A stretch of 64,000 nt of DNA, taken from the NCBI GenBank assembly GCA_963971405.1, contig OZ020489.1, forward strand, positions 29,972,290 through 30,036,289, written 5' to 3'. The notes beneath the pieces were generated by a model. The model saw only the letters and a list, made by a program, of their open reading frames with translations, was not told the origin of the DNA and did no database searches. This stretch comes from Psococerastis gibbosa (taxonomy: Eukaryota > Arthropoda > Insecta > Psocodea > Psocidae). Position numbers and translations under genes: made by a program. The number at the start of each line of letters is the position of its first letter. The first letter of the stretch is position 1. Positions 22,716 to 35,100 of the stretch are shown one piece after another.

Positions 22716-22918
22716 AAAACAAGATCACACGGACACACTCTATATAATAATACGTCTTTATTATCATTGGGCAATTCCTATTTCAGTGCGTAGTAAATAT
22801 TTATTCTATGGCGTCGTTGGCTTGTTTCGCACTGAATTAGACTAGCAGTGACTGGTAGTAATACGCAGTAATAGAAATAGTCAAACATGTTAAGACTTTT
22901 TCATGTTATTTGTTCCAG

Positions 22919-23004
22919 GACGAGTAATGGGAAGCATTGTGGACCTAACCGCGAGAGACAATTACAAAAGGGACGAGAGCTGTGAGACGGGCTGCTCTTG
23001 AATC
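22919..23004 (+). other. 5' UTR portion of kelch gene exon 2
   Basis: A possible acceptor tgttccag ends at 22918. An in-frame TGA at 22999-23001 lies just before ATG 23005, which fixes that ATG as the first usable start in frame. Confidence 0.45.
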
Positions 23005-23152
23005 ATGTGGACGTCCCTGAGTGGACCGACAGAAAACCGCGCTCCGTGCTCCCGCACCAAGCACAGTGCCACACTATCAGGCGGCTGTGTGTACCTGCTG
23101 GGGGGCAGAAATGGAAACGTGCCTCTCAAAGACTTCTGGAGATACACAATTG
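23005..23152 (+). CDS. Kelch gene coding exon 1
   Basis: MWTSLSGPTENRAPCSRT to KDFWRYTI. Donor G|GTAAGT. One kelch unit. Confidence 0.85.
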
Positions 23153-26100
23153 GTAAGTTTCGATACCCAACACCAACCGCAAGTAGATTAAGGTACATAG
23201 ATAGTAGTTACTTCATACTCCGCACTCTAGAGCTTATCGCATGCAATACTAGTAGTAGTAGTACTGTTTGTCGGGTTAATAACGACTTAGGCCTCATATT
23301 TGGGCCCAAATAGCGACCCCAACTTGACTGTCCTATGCCAGCCCATAGGACAGTGGACCTCCTGATTATAGTGGATTCCAAACCACTTGGGAAACACAGT
23401 GAAGTCACACGATTAGTTCGGAGGTGACCAGAACAAGTCCTACCATGTTTCCCTACCGGCACTGTGCACAGGACCAAGTTATCTGCAGCTTTGCACCTGC
23501 TCTGGTCCGCTGGATTCAACTTGGTATGGCGGCCGGCTACACATGCAATACTAACAGCATCTCTATCTCTTTCGAGGCATCTAGAAGATTTCCAGTGATT
23601 TGTAGTACGATCGGTATTTTTTGAATGATGCCGAGTTTTAAAAAAACTGATCATCAGTACCAACCGCAAATACAGCAGCTTCGCCCATTCACCCTACTCA
23701 AAAACCCTAGTCAAAGAATAGTCCACTTGGTAGAGAATGAAATGGAAGGTGGAGGTTCTTGTCCTGGCCTAGGTCCACCCAACCCTAATGGGTATACCTT
23801 ACCTTCAACGGTAGGGAGAAAACGCGGCTGCCGGGTAGGTTGCCGACCACAACATCCCAAATAGTGCAGTGGTCAAGAGAGAAGACCCTTTAGTACCTCT
23901 ACTATTACTTCTTCTTGTCTTGCCACGGTCTTCTATTTAATTTAATTTGTCAAAGATGGTCATAACTCAACTATGCATCATTAATCAGGCTTGCGTGTCT
24001 GACACCCCCTGTGTAATGCTATGAAATATTTTCCGCTTGTAAATGTGTTACTCAAGCTTATATTATACTTTTTTTTGCTTGATATTTGTTTCTCCCAGAT
24101 TCCTCGAAACAGTTTGGAGAAATGTTGCGATTGTCATAGTGGCCGGTGGGTCTACGTTGAATCTACTTTATAGTTAGATTGAGATGCGTACCGTAGCCTG
24201 CAGGTAATTAGTGGGATACATGGACAGTGTGCGCATAACTATTGATTGTACTCATATTCTAAACGCTTTTGATGGGGAGGGGGCAATGCCTTCCAACCTT
24301 ACATAAAGTCTAGTTGTATTTTACTAGTTATACCCCCCCCCCCCCCGATATATATCCTATCGATCGTTGATACCAATCTGCCATACCAGTGCGGAGTGTA
24401 GAAGTAATTCACCGTCAGAAACAATACAATATTTGCAGCCTGATCGAGGCGATTATAATACCGGTATTTATTTAATCCCCTGGTAATAAAAATTTAAACA
24501 AGATAATTTTATAATGGAAAGTGCTATTCAAAATTTGTTTGTTTACAGTTATAATCCTAGGGTATTTATTTAACCCCGGTATTATAATCGCCTCGATCAG
24601 GCTGCAGGTATATTAAAGCTATCGAGAAAAAATTAGTAGTCCTTGGTGATGGGTTACGTCAGAGTATTGGACCAAAAATAGCTTATACAGTAGATCGATT
24701 TCAAAAAGGGTTGGAGAGGTTGGGAGAGGGGGTGTTATATATTATCACCGATCCTTTCTATTCCTGTGGCTCTCACAGCCAACCATCTTTTGTGTGTGCT
24801 CCACCATTGATAAGGTTTCTCACTTTGAAAATGTACACAAAATCTAGGTCACAGCTGACTCAGCTCTTCCCTTTTATGTTCGAAAAGTATTATTTGGAAA
24901 ATATTCTTTGAAACTAATTAATTTGAATCTAATTAATTATGACGCAGTCCCTGAAAAAGTTTGATGAAGTATGAACTTCAAAGGGGTTTCTTGTGGCTTA
25001 TGATTTATTATTGCCTGCTTTTTTCAAAAAGGTTTAGTACTGTACGTTACTATGTAACCAACTGGAAATCAAAGAACAGTCTAATGCAATGTTATGAGTC
25101 AACGACTACTTTCTATGAATTCAGGTGCACAGCCTATATGTTATCAAAGACATGAAATTATTCTCAAGTACAGTACTATAGGTCTATTAGTAGTCTGCTG
25201 TATATATATCGAACGAGTATTATGTGATATGGACATTACCTTTATTTTCAAAGAACAATATCCTCCCTCTCAGGCCCCTTTGACGACTCTTATATCAGAG
25301 AAGAGAAGAATTTCCTGTTACATACCGTTGCGTATATGAAGACCGACCCTTTAGTTATGTATTGCTGCTGACTTGGGGCTATAACAACCCCTATTTGTAC
25401 CCTCCTCCATATAAGCAGGAACTGCTGTATAGGGCGCATCGACACCCCGTTCTTTAGATACTTTATCCACGGGTGTTTACACGGTTTTGTTGATTTCCGG
25501 TAGGAGCCCATAGGAGCAATATTGACTTATCCTGTCATTTGTCTCACCCTTATATTGTCTATCTTGCACGGGGTTTCATGTCACTCTGTAGTCTACTTTG
25601 TACTTTATTAACGCTTGCTTCAGCGCTGAAGTCACTGACCTTAATCACCCTACGTACATTTATTGTGTAGGTTACGATCAGTAGGGAGCGACTCGGTATT
25701 GGAGGCAAATTAGGCAGTGCTTTATTATTATAAATTTACAACTAAATTGATTAACGAAGTTTGTGTTTTGAAATAAATACTAGTAGAAAGAACCAGCCCC
25801 TGTTTACTCGAACATGCTTTCCTATTTTTCAATTAGTAGATAAATGGGTAATTCCATAGTAAATAATTTTTCTAGGGTTAAATCTTAAATCCCTCGACAT
25901 CCCCTATCCCGAAGCACTGAATTGATCAATGGGACTGCATATTCTTGAACGGGCCGACTAATACATTACAGCACAGTAATAATGGCAGGGTAGGCAATGC
26001 ATTGGAGCGTGAATTTTCCATAACTTCTTCAAAAAATAGTTTTTTTCACAAAACCAAATCGTTTCGTTTGGGAAAGCAACCTGTCCGGGTTTGTTGCTCT

Positions 26101-29100
26101 ATTTAACACCTAAAACATACCGCTAGGTAGAAAGGTTCCTTAAAAAAATTAATTTTTAGTCATTTTTCTTGAAAATTGAGTAATTTTTATTTATTATTTA
26201 ATTTTACTATTTCGGGGGGGGGGGGGGGCTGGGTCTCTCATATATTCATATATCCGCCACTAAGTGGTGAAAATATACGCCCCTAGGCTTTCTATATCAA
26301 TCTTCCTCTTAGCATCCTGCGATACAGCTCGGGTTAAGACTTGGCATTTGCCACCACCTTTTCCCAGGTATATAGACATCCTCGACAAAGCTGTCACTGA
26401 CATCGGCCCTCAGGTGGTCACCCTCCATCTCGTCCGTCCATCAGTTTCGTGGTCTGCCTTGTCCATGTCCCTTACGGTCTTTCATTCTCTTTGTGATGTA
26501 CACAGAGTCTGGAGCCCAGGGATATGCATCATGATTCTTTTATATTAATAATTTTGCTTAAATTAGCAAGGGATTTCATCCCAATTCATGATAAATACTT
26601 TCTGTATTATGTCACATCCTAGCTGGTGACCTGGTGCGATTAGAATCAGAAAATCAAAACATCATAACTTATTAATTAAATATAGTACTTGTATGAAAGT
26701 AGGCTATTAACAAAATTCAAGGTAGGCTACGTACGTGACGCCAATAGATCATTCAAAATTTTAAAATTAGCTGAGTTTAACAATAGCAGATCGGGCACAG
26801 ACCGTCTGAGGCTTAAACATTTGATAAATGCCCAGTCTCACCATCGCATGAAAGTAAGTTAATGTATACTAGACGGCACTGACATCTACGGTACCATGCA
26901 TGGCGGCGCCGTGCAGCATTACTTACTCAGACTTGGATGATGGGAACCGCCATTAAAAAACTTAACTGATACGTTAAGCTACAATAGTTGCAGCTAATCA
27001 TTCAATTGAACATAAAAAAGCATTGATATTTCCTTAGACTACAGCTTATTTTAATTCTCATGCAATAAAATAAGAATGAGAAGGAAGGAATCGAAACTAG
27101 CCCCATAGGAACAATGGAACAATTTTTAAATTTTACATCAACTTGGTCGTAAAGGGACCCCTCTTTTTCCTATTCCAATTCATCCCCTTTGCTAAGTTGT
27201 GAATGGGGTAGAAGATGACTGAGCTAGGGGGTAAATCTGGATACCACTTTTCCGCCGGTCCTAAAATTTCATTTCTTACACTTATTCTAGTTCGATTTTG
27301 GGCATGAAAAATTACCCGCACTGAATATTTTCAGTTTCAAAAGACAATATCGGTACCTATTGCCAATAATTTCAAGCTATGGTATGCAAGTGAACAGAAA
27401 AAGCAAAAAAATTAGGTTCCAGAGCTTCTACAATTTTTTTTTCAAGTCGTTTAATTGTTCTTCTTTTCTTCTTTTTCTATTTCTTCTTCTTCTGCTTTTC
27501 ATTTTCTTTCTTCTTCAAATGCTTCTTCTATCGAAGGATCTTGGAGACTGCTGCTCTGAAAATGGAAGCCGTGCTCTTGCCAAACCACTGCCTCAGGTTT
27601 TTCAACTTTTTTCTTCTGTCGGGAGCCCTCAATTTTTCTACCATCCCTTGAATTATTGCATGGAGAAGGCGATACTTTTCGTTCCTCATAACAGGCTCAA
27701 GTATTTTCGTTTCCGTTTCTTAGCACATAATATTTCACCATTCTCAATCAAAGGTCCAATCACAGACTCCGACACTGAAGTACTTTCTGCACTTTGATGA
27801 CGACATTTCGATCTTAATTTCAGAAATATTAGGTCTACTGAAATTTTTTTGAAAAAAAAAACTTCACTCCTTCCGTACTGCGGTACATTTTGTAGGTATG
27901 AAGAACATAGCTTTATGTCAAATATTTATAATTTTTTAATAAGAACGTTGAAGTGCTTTATTTTTGTATCTATCTATGAATCTATTACTGTGTAACTGAA
28001 AAAAAACTTTGTTACTAAATATGATAAAACTGCTGTAAGTAATATGTAAATCGACCTCTCGAGTATAAATTCTGTATAATTGAGAGAACCTGCAGCTTTT
28101 GACGCATCGTTTATAATGCATTCATTCATAATTAAGAGCCGCTGGTATGTAAATTTTGATTGCGCGCCACCTGAAGCATCCACTTAACAAAAACCACCCT
28201 TCGTCATTATACGTTAAGCCGATGTTTTTAAATGTCTGGTATTATTTCGTAAATAGCATAGAATAAATTATTTACTATAATTACTATATACTTACTTCTT
28301 GACGCTACGCCATGTCAAGGGTCTTGCTTTGTCAAAATATTTTCTTCAGCCCGCCGAAATAGAAGGGCTGTTCATTGAATAGAATGAACTTTCATTAATA
28401 AAATACATAAAAAATAGTTTGGACCCCCTCCGAAACAAGTGTCTAAGGGGCAATAAACTGAATGGGCGTTGGGTGTAAATCGGGGCAACTACGAGCAGGT
28501 ATATTTGAATAATAAAGTTTTCCCGGGCCGGAGCGTGGAGGATCTTGCCTTGTCAAAATATTTTCTTAAGCCACCCTATATCTAAGGGGCAATAAACTGC
28601 ATGGGAGTTGGGTGTAAATGGGGGCAACTGTTCTACGAGTAGGTATATTTGAATAATAATGTTTTCCTGGGCTGGAGCCTGAGTATACAATTTAACGATT
28701 CATTTTATTGTTCTAGTTGAAGGAAAATGGGAGTTGCTTGAACCAACAGGAGACCGACCCCCGTGTTTGCAGGAGCATACAGCAGTCCCACATAAAGACT
28801 ACATTTACGTGTTTGGCGGTGAGCTGGGCTTCTCTGCTGCCGGAGAGACGCCACTTTGGGTCTATTCCATCAAGGTACCTACATATTTTCTTTCATTTCC
28901 TCTTAGGTCTTTTCTTCTTAGGTCATTTCTTCTTATGTCTTTTCTTCTTAGGTCTTTTCTTGTTAGGTCTTTCTTTCTTAGGTCTTTTCTTCTTAGTACT
29001 GTTCTTGCTTCGTCATAGTCCGAGTATCTTTCGTCACCGTCAACCACCTCACGAACGTACCAACACCTATCAGACCTGCTAGCATTTCAAACACTGCTTC

Positions 29101-32100
29101 TATCGTTAGGTAGACCGATCTACAACCCTAGAACATGGAAGCCTATATATGCGTTATATAATGTTTTCGTTTGAGCTTCGATCAAATTCGAACAAATTTA
29201 ATGATGACCATGGACGTATTTAAGTATCTGCCGCCTCTAGGCAGCGATGTTTGTCGCCACCCCTTTATGGATATTTTTTAATTTTTGTTTTTAACAAGTA
29301 AAGCGACAATAACGCTCCACGCACACTCTATAATTTACTTTATCTCTACGACAAGATTGGCAACTTCACAACACAATTTTGTCATTAATAGCATTCGGGT
29401 GGACTTTCAGCTGGCGCTACCAAAAATAGTTTATTTATCCCCAAAATTTTGCTACTCCTAAAATAAAAATCCCCTTCGTCGATCAGGTGTGGGGAGATTC
29501 CAGACCCCACGCTTTTCCTCTATGTTACGCCATGTACGATATGTAGATAAAAATAAAAAAATACTTCATTCTTTTCCCGACCACAACATCTACACGACAC
29601 ACTCTTGTGTTCCAAATTTTGAACCACAATGAAGACTATGAACTTTTAATTATCAAATTATTATAACTTTGACTGGACATGAAATCGTTGATTTGTAGTA
29701 AAAAGTGGTTATTACCATTATCGTAGACAATAATACGGACTTTCAGTCAGATTTTTTTTCATTCCTCTGCGTATTTGATGCAAATTAGTGTCACAATACC
29801 TGCCCACAGGTCATTTTTATCACAGAAATAGTTGTTTCTGATGTAAGAACTATAGTAGGTACAATATAGGACCCTTTTCTTTCCGACTTTTCAATAATTT
29901 CAGCAGGAAAACAAAAGAAGTCCATTAATATTGTATCGTGTTGGATTCTAATGAAAAAGTAAGGGATTGTGAGAGAAGGCGGATTAATCAGCCGCAGGGA
30001 ATCAAAAAAGTCCATTACCAAGTTACCGTACCGGTAGCTATTCCCTAGACTTTCCACTTCCGGGGAAAGGATTCCGCCTTTTAGTAAGTTCATTTTTCCC
30101 TTTCGCCCTTGGTGAGTTGCCAGTTTTATTACGCTGATAATTATGTAAAATATGAATTTGTCGTCCTCATAAATAATGCCCTTTATTATACCCTTTTGGT
30201 AAAAGTAGTGCGGAGCGGGAGTAGTGCAATTTTGAACTCAAACCCCGACATAAAAGAATAATGTCACTGATACAAGGTCCACCCAACCCTAATTTTCACC
30301 GATGTGAAAGGTGCATGTGTTGCTTTCTTCGATATTCCAAAAAGTGCTGTCAAGTATGAGATTAATTCCTATTCTAGTCCTTACGCCTGAACCCTTTTAG
30401 GCCAATGGTATTTTCGCGTTCTGCAGCATTTTCTGAGATGGATGAGCTAGGGTGAGGTTTCATTTTATTGCCAAATCGGACGGCCCTGGACTGCATATTT
30501 CAAAAATTTCACAAAGTCAAAAATCTCAAGAAATATTGATTATACTATAGAACCGCAAAATGTATCGTATTTTATTCATAAAGCACCTTCGATTATAGAG
30601 CCATGTAATGAGAAGTAGAAGAAATGTTTCTCTACATTTTAATACATACTAGTATAAATAAATAAGGACTTTTTTTGTTCTATTACTAAGCCAACCTAGC
30701 GGAGTTAGGGCTATAAAGCCCTCTCTTACACTCAACTAGGAAGGCCCGGGACCGCCTGCTTTACATGCCCTCCGAAGCATGGTCTGAAAATTTAGCCAGT
30801 GTGGGACTCGAACCAACAACCTTTCGGGTGAAAGTCAGAGTCCGCACCACTACACTACATGTCCTGACATGTATGTAGCTTATTGTAACGTTGTAACGTT
30901 TAGCCTCAGTTTTTGAAAGGGCGAAAAAGAGCAAGTTTAGTTTAGGTCTACGCCTTAAAAAACTGTAGCCAAACAGTGTTAATGCCGGCTACATACTGTA
31001 TATTATAACCTAAAGGCAGTGGCGTAAATAACACCCCCGCAACCCCCACTGCTGTGCGGGGGAGGGGGTGCATCACTGCTGGTTCCAGGTTCCAGTTCCA
31101 TCAGGTTTATGCTATAAACTTATAGCTGAACTTAAATCATCCCAGTATTTACATTAACTTATAAAATTACATTTGCTGCTTCTGCTGTTACTTTGTTCTA
31201 GTACGTTTTCCATTATTATTTTATTGTTCATATTTATTTTCCCATTCCTCTATTGACTACCACTCATAAAAAAGATGAAATGATGAGACAAGGTAGGGCG
31301 CACGAAAGGTCTTGGTGGGGGGGGGGGGCAGCAGAAGTTATTTACGCCACTGTGTAGAGGACAATTTCTTTTACTTCTTCTACAACTCATCATTTATAGC
31401 TTCCAAAGCCCAGCGATAACATTTCCTATTGTAATGTGCATATATATACCGTATATTGCCTTGGAAATACATTCATTCATATGATCGGTATTTTATGAGA
31501 TATTTGACTTTGTACAAATAACGTCTAATCGGGTGTTATGAGGGTGGCACGAAGCTAAATTTACTGGAGATCGGCTAGTTAAAAAAAAACCATATTACCA
31601 AGGGAACTTGTCTTAAATTGAAGAGACATTTCTTAAGGCTTGCCGTAATGGGAGGTCATTAGAGGCATCCTTACTTTTAAAGCTTGGCCTTAAATTCGAA
31701 GAAAAAATATAGCCACATACAGTATATATGCACATTAGTATTTGAAGAAAATTGAAAATGAGCTCGTTACTATTCAGAGGAGGTTTCAACTTTCAAGTTT
31801 CAAGGTAATTTCTCACATCAGTCTTGTTCACTGACAGTTGACCTAGCAGAGTGCTCTTCTTGGAGAAAAGAATAAAGAATTTCTCTCTCCCACGAGAAAT
31901 CCTTTTTTCTGATAAAAGTTTCCTTCTAGGTCATCCTCATGCTTGCTCTTCCATTTTCGTTTTCCCTTTTAACTCCAGGACACCCACCAATGTCGTTCAA
32001 CCTAATACTTTCTACTAGTAGGCTATGCATTACAAGGCTGTTATATTGTATATCATTTTGTACGTACTGTAGAACACAGAAAACTTGAATTTAACAAATT

Positions 32101-35100
32101 TCTACGGCCTGTTGCTATAAAGCGAAATCCAATCATTAATATTTCCTATCTTCGACTATGCTGATTTGATTTACAGTAGTTGTAATGAAGTTGGTGCTAT
32201 GCGCCTTCAATATGCACAGAACTCATGCATGCGATTCATTTATAATGTGAAACGGCGGGATCACATAACTCCATTCTACCGCAGGGTTCAGTGGCTAAAA
32301 TTAGGTGAATGAAGAACTAACTTTCCACTCACTTTTATTAGTATATAAGGTCTTGAATAGTGCAGCTCCTTCATATCTCCATGACCGCCTAAAGCCATTG
32401 AATTCGCATAGAAATGGACTTGTATTGCAATATGCAAATACCCCGACATAACAGTTTTAAATGGTAGTTATTGTCGCAGCCAAATATTCGTGGGTTCAGA
32501 AGCCAGTTACGGTACTGAAAAATTGCTAGGAACAGAACAGCTTTAGAATACGATTTTTGTCTATAGGTATTTACTCAAGGCCGTAGTCAGGGGTGTTAAC
32601 CCCCCCCCCCCCCCCTAAATGAAATGGCTTTACACTAGATAGAATCGGATTTTGAGAGGAAAAATAAAAACTACTCACATTTTTTAGGTCAGCTATTCAG
32701 TAGAGAGTACCATTAATGAATTTAAAATTCAGAATATTTAACGCGGGCTTACGACGTTTTCTTATTCCTTGCTTGGGGTGAACTTCAGCCTCTCGCACCA
32801 CCAGGCAACCCGGTCCTTGATCTTCCTCTGCCAAGCCAATTGACGTGCGACTAGGTACCCCAAATAATTTTTGTTTTTATTTTATAGGCCAATTCGTGGC
32901 GGAAGATGACAACCCGGAAAGGGGTAACGGTACCGCGAGGTCGGCGTGGACACACGGCTTTAGTCCATAAGGGCGCAATGCTAATTTATGGCGGATACCA
33001 GGATCTTCGAGGATCCTCAAATGAACTCTGGGCTTTCCATTTTGGTAAGTAATTAAAAAATAGCGACTAGACGCAAACGTATCGTACGCTTAACAGTAGT
33101 AATACATACAGGTAGTCTGCCTTATGTTTCAGTATTTTGAAATTAACACTATAAAACGACTGATATATTTTCGACTTGCGTGGCCTCCGCTAACAGCAGG
33201 TGCCTCCACCCTTCACACCCCTCTTGGCCCTATTGGATCCCCCCCCCCCTCACTGTATATATTTTATCCTTCTTTTTTCCTTTGTTTTTTTTTACTCTAT
33301 TTAATTTTAAGCATTTATCAATAATACATTTTTTTCTATAGGCTTACTATGAAAAAAAGACTTTATAGTCTTATTGTTCGCCTTTTGGTTTTTCAATAAA
33401 GTCGTTTTCAATTCAATTCAATCCCCCGTGAGATTCATGAATCACCGTCGCTAACAGTCTTCAGGATTCGACTCAAGGAGCATCTATAATTTCAAATATA
33501 CAATAATACAAGCAGTTCCCGGCACAGCCTTCGGCTGCTGCCTCCACCACTTGCGCCTGCCGAAGGCGGCAGCTCGGCCTTCGGCCTCGCGGTCACTGCT
33601 CATGTAAATTAATGAGGTTCTGTAGGGACAGTTTTGGTCACTAGGTTCGCTGACGACAAACCGATATCCATATTATTCAAAATGGCCGCCGTTTGCATGC
33701 GAAAACTAAGCTCTTACCATCTAATTAATTCTTTTAATATTTTTTGTAATATTTTTACTATGCCTGGACCTTATTTCGCTGAATATAATTTAATATATAT
33801 ATTCTCCATGATTTATAGAAAAATATCACTTTAAAATATTGCGTAATTAAAAATCATTTTAAAATAGTATTGACGCTTATGGAAAAATCAACGCTTTGAT
33901 ATCATTGAAGCTGGTGCTGCCACCTACAAAATGACGCCACAAATGACCCCCATTGTGATCACACACTGTGATCACACACAACACACACGCAGCACCAACT
34001 GTTGGGATAAACGAAAATTAATGGTAGTGCAGTCTGCCGCTAGATGTCAGTTGATGTTGGTTGGCGATGGAAGTGCCAACTGTCGGGATAAACGAAAATT
34101 AAATGTAGCGCAGTCTGTCGCTAGATGTCGGTTGGTGTCGGCAGTACCAGCAGCCATGTACACGCACCAATGTAAAATATTCCAAAATCAAATTATAAAA
34201 ACATCCTCCAGTGGACGAAAGTGTTAATCTAAACCATCCTCGAATCTCCTTGAACACACACAACAATATTCATCATAATCGGTCCAGTCGTTTGAGAGGA
34301 GGCCCGGAACATACACACGGACAGTTGAAATATATATATTAAGATAGACTAGGATTTATTTGTTCCGCCCCATGATTGTGTGTGTGAGTGAGTGAGTGCT
34401 TATTTATACGTGTAGTTTTAAGGAAATATCAATTCGACTTTAAATGGTATTGTAAATTTTACTACTGTCTATGTTGCTGACCTCTAGTTCAATGGTTGAG
34501 TGTATGGACCCAACTGCGCTATGGTGGCCTCAGTTAAAAATAGTCATTATTATATTATGTATTATTATTATTACTATAATAATATTGTTATAAAAAAGTC
34601 ATTATTTATTTATAATAATAGAATTACAATTTTCTTCAGCTGTTATTTTGAATAAAATGAGTAGCCTACCTGCTTATGATGAACATAAATTAGAAATAGG
34701 AACAAGCTACTCGTAGGCCAATAGCTAGCCTAATGATCAATTCTTTAGAATGAGAAATAATCAGGCACGTTTGCAGTACGTTGACTGTCTACCTGTCTAT
34801 AATATCTAGGATCGTTTGCATAATAATGTAAATTTCCTTACAGAAACTGAATCGTGGCATTTGCTTTCACCTACTACTGGTAACAATACAATGCAGCTTC
34901 CAACAGGTCGTCATAAGCACAGCGCTGTGCTCCATGACGAGGCCTTATGGGTCTATGGGGGGATGACCGATCTTCAGGAAAAGGCTGACTTTTGGAAATG
35001 GGACACAGGTATGAGTAGTTTTAATGTCCATGGTATGAAGGCTCCAGAGAGCTGGAGGATTATACAGTCTCTACACACCCTGGGATCGCGGGGACGTGTC

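Noticed and set aside
23208..23669. 153-codon frame on the - strand
   Set aside because: Lies in dispersed repeat B, which recurs at 51299-51580 with the frame broken.
27360..27797. 145-codon hydrophobic frame on the + strand
   Set aside because: Its Phe/Leu-rich centre is a (TTC)n pyrimidine tract, so the frame is open by composition.
28891..28997. CRISPR-like array
   Set aside because: The 15-bp units follow one another without spacers in an animal intron; this is a minisatellite.
30840..30867. Possible tRNA gene
   Set aside because: A- and B-box-like motifs belong to a dispersed SINE with body and tail; no cloverleaf with paired acceptor stem could be drawn.
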